From Silene conica (lineage: Eukaryota; Streptophyta; Magnoliopsida; Caryophyllales; Caryophyllaceae), in NCBI GenBank assembly GCA_029255685.2, contig CM055316.2:69641237-69705236 (forward strand): a DNA stretch of 64,000 nucleotides, read 5' to 3'. The notes under the pieces are model-generated. The model made no database searches. It was not told the DNA's origin and saw nothing but the letters and a program-made list of their open reading frames with translations. Shown here piece after piece: positions 32,801 through 45,849 of the stretch (positions within the stretch are counted from its first letter, which is position 1; each line of letters begins with the position of its first letter). A program made the translations under genes and the position numbers.

Positions 32801-35800
32801 ACAAACATGAAAAGGGTCCAGAGGTGAACTTAACACATATCCCTAATCATCCAAAAGCAAAGGGTCCAGAGGTGAACTTAACACATATCCCAATGCTACA
32901 AACATGTATTGGGTCCAGAGGTGAACTTAACACATATCCCAATACACAGTCATCGCACAACGGGTCCAGAGGTGAGCTTAACACATATCCCGTGTACGAC
33001 AACCGATCACGTGTCAGGTCCAGAGGTGAGCTTAACACATATCCTGACACGCCCAAGCAAAACACGTAACGGGTCCAGAGGTGAACTTAACACATATCCC
33101 ATCACGCGACAGATAAACACGTAGTGGGTCCAGAGGTGAACTTAACACATATCCCACCACGCGACAACCAATGTAACCACTGAACAACCAAAGGTAGAAA
33201 CTAACCTATAGTTCTAACTTCTTAAACCTCTAATCAACATTCAATTGATTCCGGGAACTAGGGCGAGGGAGAGCCGGTTTCCCTTTCGGTTACCCGACCG
33301 GGGGGTCTCTATCCTCACTACATTCCCGAACCCAATATAACGTTGCCCGTACACCGGGGACCTCAAATACACGCCACGGGTACACAAAACAAGTTTCAAG
33401 TAAAACCGATAAACCGTTTAAAAGTTACGATCAATTTACGAAAAACTCAAAATGACATACAGGGATCCCCAGCCGGTCGGCAGGCAGCCGGTCGGCCGGC
33501 TGGCAATCCCTCAGCCTACATCTCTTTTCAAAAACCGAGGAAACACCAAGAAGGACTCCCAGCCGGTCGGCAGGCAGCCGGTCGGCCGGCTGGGAACCCC
33601 ATTCCCTAGCCTTTACTAAAATCGTATCCATCCCCATATGCACTCCCAGCCGGCTGGCAGGCGGCCGGTCTGCCGGCTGGGCTCCTTCCTATACTATGTT
33701 TATCGCAAAACACACAATACAAGGAAAGATGACTACCAGCCGGTCGGCAGGCAGCCGGTCGGCCGGCTGGCAGTCTCAAGGCCAAATTCTCAAAACTTTC
33801 GAAAATACAAGACGCGCTCTCAGCCGGTCGACCGGCGGCCGGTCGGTCGACCGGCTCAGAGAGCCTGATACGGGATTTCGCAAATCGCATTCAAGGAAAA
33901 CTTCGTGAATCGACCTACAAACTTCAAGCTTGCTATACATAATGTTTACCCGACAATACAAATCACCAATTACTACCAAACTACCAGCATATAATTCCCA
34001 TAACAATCCTCAAATGAATTATACATGTATCCGTCGCAAAATGATAAAAACTGAAAATATACTTAAGGGCATTTGACAAGCAATTCAAGCATAAATTCTT
34101 CACATATACAACATCCTAAACATATTACTAAGTCCAATCAACAAAGAACTTGAACAAAATCAGAAGAATAAACATCAAAATCATCAAGCATGCTAATATA
34201 CACAAAAAGGCCGAGTTTCTCATTATCGTCACCTCTTAAGCTTATCCGGCTAAAGATCCTCCTCGAGTATGAAACTATCAACGTCCGGGTTGTCGAGTCC
34301 TTCACCTACAACACGGAAAAACTAGTTTAAGAGTGTAAAAACGGAATTATACAAAACAGGCCAGATTTTCGAAGTGAAGAAATTGAAAAACTAAAGTGAC
34401 GGATGGCTTGGAATTTGCGCGAGGATTCCGAAAATGTACTTATTTTTGTGATTCGGAGGACGGATGATGAAGATTTTAGCAAAAGAAATGGAGGATTTAT
34501 GGAGGTTTATGAATTGTTGAGTTTACTGTAAAAGAAATGGAGTGTTGAGGATGAAGGGGTTTAAGATGTCGACATAAGGGTTTATAAGAGTACAAGTGGG
34601 TCCTTTCCGAATAATTAAATGGAACGGACTTTTAAACGGATATGGAACGAGTACTTGAGTCGGATATTTAATTATGCCAAGTTGTATTCGTCTTAAGAAC
34701 TGGAGGTTCTTAAGGCGGATCTTATTTATTTATAAAAATTTCCGAATTAAATTATTAAAATATTATTTTATTATTTAAAATAATTAAAATCGCTTAAATT
34801 AGATTTTACGAAAATACGGGATGTTACAATCACCCCAACTTCAAAAAGTTTCGTCCTCGAAACTCGAACGGACATAAATCTATATACAATACCTCAATCA
34901 AATAAGAAAGGATGCGCAGCACGCATCGATGCCTCAGTCTCCCAAGTCTGCTCCTCGACTTCGCCGCAACGCCATAGGATCTTCACCAAGGGCACCACCT
35001 TGCTCCTAAGCTTCCTCTCCTGACGGTCAAGGATCTTCACTGGACGCTCCTCGAAAGCAAGACTCGGCTCCAGGTTCTCAATCTCTCCAGGCAAAACATG
35101 ACTCGGGTCACTGATGTATCTGCGGAGCTGGGAAACGTGAAAAACGTTATGAACCTTGCCCAAACTAGGAGGCAAGTCCAAACGATAAGCTACGGCACCA
35201 ATCTTCTTCGCGATCACAAAAGGTCCAATGTACTTAGGGCTCAGCTTGCCCTTAACTCCAAATCTTTTGACACCCTTCATCGGAGACACCCTCAAAAATA
35301 CACTGTCACCCTCCTCGAACTCTAAGGGTCGACGACGGACATCTGCATAGGACTTCTGCCGGTCCTGAGCGGCTTTCATCCTATTCCTAATAAGCTGTAC
35401 ACGGTCAATGGTCTCAGCTAGCTGATCAGGTCCAAGGTCACGAACATCGCTAGCCTGATCCCAACAAATAGGGCTACGGCACTTCCTACCGTAAAGAGCC
35501 TCGTACGGAGCCATACCAATGGAAGCATGATAACTGTTGTTGTAAGAAAACTCTACCAACGGCAAACTCTGCTCCCAAGAGCTCTGAAAGTCGAGAGCAC
35601 AAGCGCGGAGTAAATCCTCAAGTGTCTGTATAGTCCTCTCGGACTGACCATCGGTCGCGGCATGAAATGCGGTACTCATCAACAAACGGCTACCCATAGC
35701 CTCCTGCAAGGCCTTCCAGAACCTGGAACAAAACCTCGGATCACGATCTGAAACTATCTCCCTCGGGACACCATGATATCGGACTATCTCAGCAATATAA

Positions 35801-38800
35801 GCCCTAGCTAAACGATCCATATCCCATGTCTCTCTGATCGGCACGAATCTGGCGCACTTAGTTAGACGATCAACAACAACCCAAATCGCATCCTTGCCTC
35901 CCACAGTCTTAGGCAAAGCAGTAACAAAATCCATAGATATGCACTCCCACTTCCACAGAGGAACGGGAAGCGGCTGTAGCAAACCACCAGGTCTCCTATG
36001 CTCTATCTTGACTTGTTGACAAGTCAAGCACCTACTAACATAATCCAAGATCTCTTTCTTCATACCAGGCCACCAAAACATAAGCCTCAAATCCTTGTGC
36101 ATCTTCTCTCCTCCTGGATGAACGGAGTACGGTGACAAATGAGCCTCATCAAGAACCCTCTTCCTCAAATCTGGCACATCAGGGACATACATCCTACCAC
36201 GGAACTTAAGGAAACCATCAGCATCTATCACCAAGTCGGGTGCAACACCACTCGAAATCTTAGCCTCGAACTTCTTGAAGTCGGCATCTAAAGGCAAACT
36301 CTGGCGAATCTCCCAATATAAAGACGGCTCGGCAGTCATAGCAGATAACCAATCAAAACCACTACCCACCATCTCTAATCTCAGCTTCCGGAACTCGGAA
36401 CACAACCCATCGGGCAATACTCTCATGGCACTCATCGAGTGAGAAGTCTTGCGGCTAAGCGCATCAGCAACTACATTGGCTTTTCCCTCATGATATAACA
36501 ACTCGATGTCGTAATCCTTCACCAACTCTAGCCAACGTCTCTGTCTCATGTTAAGGTCTTTCTGAGTGAAAATGTACTTTAAGCTCTTATGATCGGTGAA
36601 AATGCGGCAATGAGATCCCATCAGGTAATGACGCCACATCTTCAAGGCATGAACAACTGCGGCCAACTCCAAATCATGTGTCGGATAGTTCACCTCATGA
36701 ACTCTCAACTGTCTAGATGAATATGCTATCACTTTACCACTCTGCATCAGTACACATCCAAGTCCTAACATCGAAGCATCACAATACACATCAAAGTCCA
36801 CTCCGATCTCTGGCAAAGCTAACACCGGGGCGGAAGTCAATCTGGTCTTCAACTCCTGGAAGGAACTCTCACACTTGTCGGTCCACACAAATTTGGCTTC
36901 TTTCTTCAGCAACTGAGTCATCGGGCGAGCTAATCTAGAGAAATCCTCAACGAATCTACGATAATAACCAGCCAAACCCAAAAAGCTACGGATCTCTCCA
37001 ACATCCTTAGGACTCTCCCAATCAACTACAGCCTCTATCTTCGCGGGATCTACCATCACACCCTCGCTGGATATCACATGTCCTAAAAAGGCAACCTTCG
37101 AGAGCCAAAATTCACACTTTGAAAACTTTGCGAACCACTTCTGCTTGCGCAGAATCCCTAGAATCAATCGAAGATGCTCAGCATGTTCCTCATCGGTCTT
37201 CGAATATATCAAGATGTCATCGATGAAAACCACAACGCAGGTGTCAAGATACTCACTGAAGGTACGGTTCATCTGATCCATAAAAATCGCCGGTGCATTA
37301 GTCAACCCAAATGGCATGACTACAAACTCGAAATGCCCATATCTGGTACGAAAAGCAGTCTTTGCAATATCAGCCTCTCTCACTGGAATTTGATGATAAC
37401 CCGATCGAAGATCAATCTTAGAAAACCTCGAAGCACCTCTCAACTGATCAAATAAATCATCGATCCTAGGCAAAGGATATCTGTTCTTCACGGTCACTCG
37501 GTTCAACTCTCTATAGTCAATGCACAATCTCATGGAACCATCTTTCTTCTTGACGAACAGAACGGGAGCACCCCACGGAGAAGCACTAGGTCTAATGAAA
37601 CCTTTCTCGATCATCTCTTCCAATTGCTGCTTCAACTCTTTCAACTCTGGCGGAGCCATACGGTAAGGAGCTTTAGAAATCGGTCCGGTACCTGGAACAA
37701 GCTCAATAGTAAACTCCACATCTCTCTCTGGTGGTATCCCTGGCAAGTCATCTGGGAACACATCTGGATACTCACGAACAATGGCTACATCTTCAAGCTT
37801 CGGTAGCGATGGTTTAGCAGCTGTAACAACACACAGGAAGGCTTGGCAACCCTTCCTAAGAAGATGAGAAGCTTTCATCGAAGAGATAACACGAACACCC
37901 CTTTGAGGGCGAGTTCCCCTATAGGAAACACGAACTCCTGAAGAACTCCTCAAGCAGATTTTCTGGTCGCGACACTCGAAGCGAGCATGGTATCGCGATA
38001 ACCAATCCATACCGAGGATAATGTCAAACTCCTCGAGAGGAAATCTCAGTAAGTCCGCTGGAAATGTGGCTTGACCAATAACAATAGGAACATCCCTATG
38101 GGACGAAGAGCATGAAAACACGTCTCCAGAAGGTAAGGAAATAGAAGTCTCCTCAACCAATGAAGACTCAAGAGCTAGACGGTCGGCGAACTGAGTCGAT
38201 ATAAATGACAAAGAAGCTCCAGTATCGAATAAAATAAGGCACTCAGCGCCAAGAACAGAAAATATACCGGCAACGATGTCAGGATGCGCCTCTGCCTCAG
38301 CCCTAGTCATCACAAAAATCTTCCCTTTCGGCTTCCCTCCTTTAGTCGCTGCAGCAGCAGTGGCAGCCTTGCCAAGTGCGGTGTTCCTCTCAGGACACTC
38401 ATACGATCGATGCCCAAATCCATTACAAGTGAAACACTTATAGGCATTCTTGAAACAGTCAAAACCCGGATGAGAAGGTTTACCACAACGGTGGCAAACA
38501 CTAGGAGATGTGTCGGTGTGAACAAAGGTCTTAGCAACCGGAGCAGAGAACCTCTCAAAACGCTTCTTTTGGGAAGAAGGCGAATAAGTAGAAGGAACAA
38601 ATGGTCTCTTCCCCTGGTACACGGATCTCTGGTGAGAAGTGAAGCTGGAAGTAGCGGCACGAGTCTCAGCATCTATGGCACGAATAGAACTCTCGGCCCA
38701 AATAGCATCGTCATAAACCTCCACAAAAGAAGTAGAGTCACGACGAACCATACTCTCAATCCTTGGCCCTAGCTTCCCTCGGTAGAAATACACCCTCTCA

Positions 38801-41800
38801 GCCTCATCACGAACAAATCTCGATGCAAAATGAGCTAACTGGTTGAACTTGTCAGTGAATTCTTGAACGGTCATCTTCCCTTGCTTCAAATCCATAAATT
38901 CTTTCAACCTCTGCGATCTCAACTCCTTGGGGTAGAACCTCGCCTCGAGCCTGTCTTTGAAAGCCTCCCAATCGAACATCGGGTCAAGAATAGCGGTAGG
39001 TCCAGTCAATGCCCACCAACGGTCAGCCTCTAATGTCAGGAAGTGAGCGGCTAAACGCACTCTATCCTCCCTAACGACTGAGTATAAGGTGAAGCTCTTT
39101 TCCATCTCTCTGAACCACTCTGTGAGGGCTACTGGGTCAGCCTCGCCTCCGTAGGTCCTAACATGGCTTCTGGACATCTGAGAGGCAATCCAGGAAAAGC
39201 TACCCGGACGATTAGTCTCGCCGCCCGGCGGTGGAGGAGGTGGAACATTCCCCGCTTGCTGTCTCTGTGTCTCAAGCAAATGCTGAATTGCTTGCAGTAC
39301 TATGTTATCAGCAGCTCTAGGTCTCACCATCCTTCAAAAGAGAAAATAAGGATTAGCTTAGCAATTAGCAATCACAAGTAGGCTACAAATTAAGTCCTTA
39401 AATCTACCCATCTCTCATTCATTATTTGTTTATTTGGTCAAGTTAAGGTTGGGGGTCACATGAGTGCGTCGGGAGCAATACTTCTCTGATACCAACTGTA
39501 AAACCCCTCGCGAAAGCGAAAATATAAACACATAAAAGTACCAAAAATGCAGCGGAATTAAAACTTTTTAGAAGAACAACAACATGCGAGAAGTCTTAAA
39601 TTGAAACAGAAACAGAAACAATACCAAAATAGATAAGTAGCAGTACTAAGTATCAAACTGAAACATAACATGAATACATCAGCCGGGGATGGAACATCCC
39701 TACCGGCACCAAAACAAAAGTAACAACTACGAGTCCAGCTAAACGATATAAGGTAAGTCAATGATGACAGCAGGATCATCACTCGCTAGCTCTCGTGAAC
39801 CCATCTCCAACCTGCATGTACCTACATACATGAAAACATGTACGCCACAATCAGTGGGGAGTGACTAGAGTTCTCCTAGCCACCTTTTGTGACAACACGT
39901 AACATATAAAACAATACAGAATACTCCAACATACAACAATATGTGAAGCATAAACAACTCATCATCTGATCTCTTACTAACATGCGATTATCATGCACGG
40001 CTCTCAACTAACTTCATAAACAAGTAGGAAGGAGAGCCGGTTTCCCTACTGGTTACCCAGTCGGGGGGTCTTTCAATCCAATTATTTATGAAACCGAACT
40101 AAGAGTCATCCAATGCCTTGGATGATTAAACCACAACTAAGTAACATCAACAACTCGACATGCATATCTGACACTGTACCATCATCTAGGCAAGCAGATA
40201 AACATCCATAACAAATCATGCATATCTGACACTGTACCATCATCTAGGCAAGCAGATACACATTCATAACACTAGCAACGGGTCCAGAGGTGAACTTAAC
40301 ACATATCCCATTACTACACTATGTCGGGTCCAGAGGTGAGCTTAACACATATCCCAACATCTAATCAAGTAAAGGGTCCAGAGGTGAACTTAACACATAT
40401 CCCTAAACTTACAAACATGAAAAGGGTCCAGAGGTGAACTTAACACATATCCCTAATCATCCAAAAGCAAAGGGTCCAGAGGTGAACTTAACACATATCC
40501 CAATGCTACAAACATGTATTGGGTCCAGAAGTGAACTTAACACATATCCCAATACACAGTCATCGCACAACGGGTCCAGAGGTGAGCTTAACACATATCC
40601 CGTGTACGACAACCGATCACGTGTCAGGTCCAGAGGTGAGCTTAACACATATCCTGACACGCCCAAGCAAAACACGTAACGGGTCCAGAGGTGAACTTAA
40701 CACATATCCCATCACGCGACAGATAAACACGTAGTGGGTCCAGAGGTGAACTTAACACATATCCCACCACGCGACAACCAATGTAACCACTGAACAACCA
40801 AAGGTAGAAACTAACCTATAGTTCTAACTTCTTAAACCTCTAATCAACATTCAATTGATTCCGGGAACTAGGGCGAGGGAGAGCCGGTTTCCCTTTCGGT
40901 TACCCGACCGGGGGGTCTCTATCCTCACTACATTCCCGAACCCAATATAACGTTGCCCGTACACCGGGGACCTCAAATACACGCCACGGGTACACAAAAC
41001 AAGTTTCAAGTAAAACCGATAAACCGTTTAAAAGTTACGATCAATTTACGAAAAACTCAAAATGACATACAGGGATCCCCAGCCGGTCGGCAGGCAGCCG
41101 GTCGGCCGGCTGGCAATCCCTCAGCCTACATCTCTTTTCAAAAACCGAGGAAACACCAAGAAGGACTCCCAGCCGGTCGGCAGGCAGCCGGTCGGCCGGC
41201 TGGGAACCCCATTCCCTAGCCTTTACTAAAATCGTATCCATCCCCATATGCACTCCCAGCCGGCTGGCAGGCGGCCGGTCTGCCGGCTGGGCTCCCTCCT
41301 ATACTATGTTTATCGCAAAACACACAATACAAGGAAAGATGACTACCAGCCGGTCGGCAGGCAGCCGGTCGGCCGGCTGGCAGTCTCAAGGCCAAATTCT
41401 CAAAACTTTCGAAAATACAAGACGCGCTCTCAGCCGGTCGACCGGCGGCCGGTCGGTCGACCGGCTCAGAGAGCCTGATACGGGATTTCGCAAAATCGCA
41501 TTCAAGGAAAACTTCGTGAATCGACCTACAAACTTCAAGCTTGCTATACATAATGTTTACCCGACAATACAAATCACCAATTACTACCAAACTACCAGCA
41601 TATAATTCCCATAACAATCCTCAAATGAATTATACATGTATCCGTCGCAAAATGATAAAAACTGAAAATATACTTAAGGGCATTTGACAAGCAATTCAAG
41701 CATAAATTCTTCACATATACAACATCCTAAACATATTACTAAGTCCAATCAACAAAGAACTTGAACAAAATCAGAAGAATAAACATCAAAATCATCAAGC

Positions 41801-44800
41801 ATGCTAATATACACAAAAAGGCCGAGTTTCTCATTATCGTCACCTCTTAAGCTTATCCGGCTAAAGATCCTCCTCGAGTATGAAACTATCAACGTCCGGG
41901 TTGTCGAGTCCTTCACCTACAACACGGAAAAACTAGTTTAAGAGTGTAAAAACGGAATTATACAAAACAGGCCAGATTTTCGAAGTGAAGAAATTGAAAA
42001 ACTAAAGTGACGGATGGCTTGGAATTTGCGCGAGGATTCCGAAAATGTACTTATTTTTGTGATTCGGAGGACGGATGATGAAGATTTTAGCAAAAGAAAT
42101 GGAGGATTTATGGAGGTTTATGAATTGTTGAGTTTACTGTAAAAGAAATGGAGTGTTGAGGATGAAGGGGTTTAAGATGTCGACATAAGGGTTTATAAGA
42201 GTACAAGTGGGTCCTTTCCGAATAATTAAATGGAACGGACTTTTAAACGGATATGGAACGAGTACTTGAGTCGGATATTTAATTATGCCAAGTTGTATTC
42301 GTCTTAAGAACTGGAGGTTCTTAAGGCGGATCTTATTTATTTATAAAAATTTCCGAATTAAATTATTAAAATATTATTTTATTATTTAAAATAATTAAAA
42401 TCGCTTAAATTAGATTTTACGAAAATACGGGATGTTACACCTCACCAGGGCCCTATTCTCGTCCTCACCACGACCACCACCATGGCCCGTACCACCTCTG
42501 GCCACCACCATTGTCACCACTGACTCACGGTGGTCCCAGGGGTGGTATCCTCTCTCCCTCGTCTCCCTTAACACCACTGCAAACACTTCCCCAAACTCCC
42601 TGCTCCAAAAGAGAGTTTTCTGTACTGCTATTTCAGACACCTATTTCAGCCTGTATACACGGTGGTTTCAGCCGTCACTCACCACCCTAACAACCACCAC
42701 ACAACCTACAACATGCTACCACCATTACCCATGACCCGTGACAAGCATTAGACCCAAAACTCAAAACGAATAAGTCGCACAACAATCAGAAACTAAGACA
42801 CGCGGAAACAGAGTATAGACGTTTTCTTTATTGTCGACGTGTTCACGGTGGTTTTAGTGACACCAACGGTGGCCCCCTAGTGGTTTGATGATGAAAAACA
42901 TGCTATTGACACTACAAGGACTACATACAACAAAGAAACATACAAAACGGTGGTCTCAACGGGTACAAAAACTACTTACAGTTTACTGCTGCAAAAGGGA
43001 TGAAAACGAAGATGAGGGTTGTTTCGTTCATGAGCTTTCTTTCTCGTTTGCTCCCAGCACTACTCACGGTGGTCAGGAGAGTTTCTGATTGATGGTGAAG
43101 GGAGGTAGGAAGCTAAGGAGGCTAGGGTTTTTACGAAAAGTGGAGGCAGATTAGGAAACGGAATTGATTAGGGTTATTATTTTTGTTGAGGTACTATGTC
43201 GGTGTAAGTGTGTTTTTTTTTGAATTTAGATTTAGGTTTTTACAGGGTATTAGGAGGATTGGTCGATGGGTGAAACCCTAACCCAAATCCAAGCCTATCA
43301 CCGATGGTCCATCACGCAACTCGAGACATTCTAACGCGTCCCCGACTCGTAACTCGAAATAACTAAGTACGTATAATTTATTTATACAAATTAAATTGAT
43401 TATGAAAATATACTTTTATTTTTACTAACATAAATATATATAAAAATCAAATTCAATTTGGATTTAAATATAATTATGACTTCGATAATAAAATAATTAT
43501 AAATTCGAAACAATATAAAATATGAAATATATGAAATTATAAAGTTATTATTAAAATTAAAGAAATACTAATGAAATGTCATTTCATGAAATACGAACTA
43601 ATCGTAGAAATACGATTTATAAAGTCATAATAGTTTACATAAAATACTTTATAAACGTTCCGTTTGAAATACGTGCATAAAACATGGTTTGACTGTCGTT
43701 GATCGAGACTAAAATACGGGGTATTACAGTCTTCCCCCCTTAAAATGAACTTCGTCCCGAAGTTCACCATCCCATAACAGCAACGAAACATATAACAAAC
43801 ATAAAACAATCACAAGTAGCAGTTACATAGGCTTTAAAACGCGAAAGTTACATTCTACCCTTGTTAAGAAAACTTTGTCCCCAAAGTTTAACATACTACA
43901 GAATACCTGACACTTAAAGAACCATGACATTGATCAACACATAGCAATCAAATAGGAGACTCTACGTATGGTAAATTTCAGTCAAGCAATCATAATATAT
44001 CAATTAACTAAATCGCAATTCCTCAAGATTTTACAATCCTATCCTCCTTAAGACATGGTTACGTCCTCGTAACCTCGTTATAAATTTCGACATCCAAAAT
44101 TCCAGAAGGTCACTCAACCAACAATCACAAATCATCCGATAAGGTAATTACTCTATACTGACAACTAGCATCCGACTTTTAAAACAACAACACATACTCG
44201 TCAGTTTCATGCTACGCACTAGAATCAAAGTAATTAACACATATATATATATTTTTGGAAATTCTGGCCGAAGATTGACACCTTAACCTCAATGTAGACA
44301 GTCAGTTAACTCCTAGTGCATAATTGACAAATTAAAACATTTCATGATCAAAATCATATTATAAAAGCAAAACATATCTTAGAAGAGACACGTGAAATCT
44401 ATATATGAAAGGACATCAACAAGATTCACATTGTTCAAAATACTCACAATTACTTATGATAGTTAGATTGTTATATCATGCGACTAAGTTTGCCAGTTAA
44501 ATTCATTCCATCACGTGTCCAGATTCTTCTCTAATGAACCTGATTTTAACATTACATATGAACACCACGTAAACATTTTTTTTTTTTTTTTTTTTTTTGT
44601 CATAGCACTAGAAGGCAATCGCGTCCGTATAAGTGAAACTACTTAATATAAACTTAACGAAATAGCAAGGTTATATTATCATATAATAACGTTCATATTC
44701 ATATCATACGTCTATCGTACATACTACTAATCATATTCGATTGAAATTTTACATTTAAAACTTGATCGTTTCAACAATCATACATCACGCAGCAACCTCC

Positions 44801-45761
44801 AAAAATCATAAATAAATAACCGCTTAGCTATTATAGTTTTTAGAACATATAAGGAAGTAATTAATCATAGAAAAGAAAATAACTTGCAAAGCTTAAGGAA
44901 AATTGTTGATGACAAATTTTACAACTCGGTTGGTCTGGACAAAAACTTTACAGCAATTAGGCAGAAGATTAGGCAACTTGTAAAAATCACAATTGTTTCA
45001 CATTATCACATTTAAACATAATCATTCCTTCTCTAGAACGTGTGAACATGTCATTTGAAGCATTGAAATCACATTGCACCATATTAGCAATTATTCATCA
45101 TTTCCAACTAAAATTGTCATCCAGAAAGCGGTAAAGATTGTGAAACTGAAAAGTATAATCGATTAAATAATTATATAAGTATAAACAATGCATTAGTTTC
45201 TACCATCGCAATAAACACAGCATATTTAAGTACGTAAATACATCCTAGAAATCACGAAGTTGCTACTTATTATCAAGTAGTTACACATCATTATACTATA
45301 TCTCTACCTAAGGGTACAGGGATCATATAGCCGCATGCATCTCACCAGACATAGATTAATATAACATATAAATCTGATCATTCTTATTCAATACAAAACA
45401 ATATACTACATAGTTGCAATAGTCATTTAGTGACCAGATATCATATAGACATTTCATAACACCAAAATCATATGATCATATGACTCCAAATTATTGTTCA
45501 ATAAATATACAACCATTCTCTGAAAATTTCAGTTCACTCATTCAAATCAATCAGCATTTTAAGATTAGTCATATTCGTCTAATGCACATCATCATACAAG
45601 TCAAGCTTATATTTCAAAAATCACATTCCAAATTTTCATGTTCTCAATACTTGAAAATCATACATCTCAATCAACATTCAATATAAGTCTCATACAACAC
45701 AGATCTCCAACCATATTTTACATCATACTTCTCTCATTCCTTTTTCTGCGAAGACGTTAGT

Positions 45762-45849
<88 letters not shown>

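Larger units (their letters stand above)
31887..42439 (-). mobile_element. Tekay/Del-type Ty3 chromovirus, looks whole, very young
   Basis: LTRs at 31887-34828 (2942 bp) and 39497-42439 (2943 bp), both TG...CA, flanked by CCTCA on each side (31882-31886, 42440-42444). The uninterrupted LARD LTR at 47735-47745 shows the empty site with one CCTCA. Initiator tRNA-Met primer site at 39484-39494; polypurine tract beside 34829. One long polyprotein frame at 34894-39330. By eye the LTRs differ at two substitutions and one single-base indel; with usual plant rates this means tens of thousands of years. Inserted in the LTR of the LARD-like element. Confidence 0.95.

Noticed and set aside
32824-33124. 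Frames encoding repeated [10 protein letters not shown] / VSLTHIP peptides (also 12892-13393, 14381-14710, 40434-40734)
   Set aside because: They are translations of the stem-loop repeats, open in several frames on both strands; the repeat explains them.
32666-33164. Array of ~28-bp repeats with ~20-29-bp spacers, superficially CRISPR-like
   Set aside because: It lies inside a plant LTR and is duplicated in the partner LTR. Spacers pair across each repeat instead of being independent, and no cas genes exist here.
33343-33890. Frames with AGRPAGNP / [10 protein letters not shown] repeats on both strands (also 40953-41617)
   Set aside because: Products of the GC-rich hairpin array; no independent evidence of coding.
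38284-38772. Plus- and minus-strand frames of 120-162 codons within the Tekay gag region
   Set aside because: Shadows of the 34894-39330 polyprotein in other frames.
42410-43088. Frames at 42410-42734 and 42885-43088 and their copies at 47725-48382
   Set aside because: Inside the LARD LTRs, with biased His/Thr/Pro composition and no family. Identity between copies follows from LTR identity.
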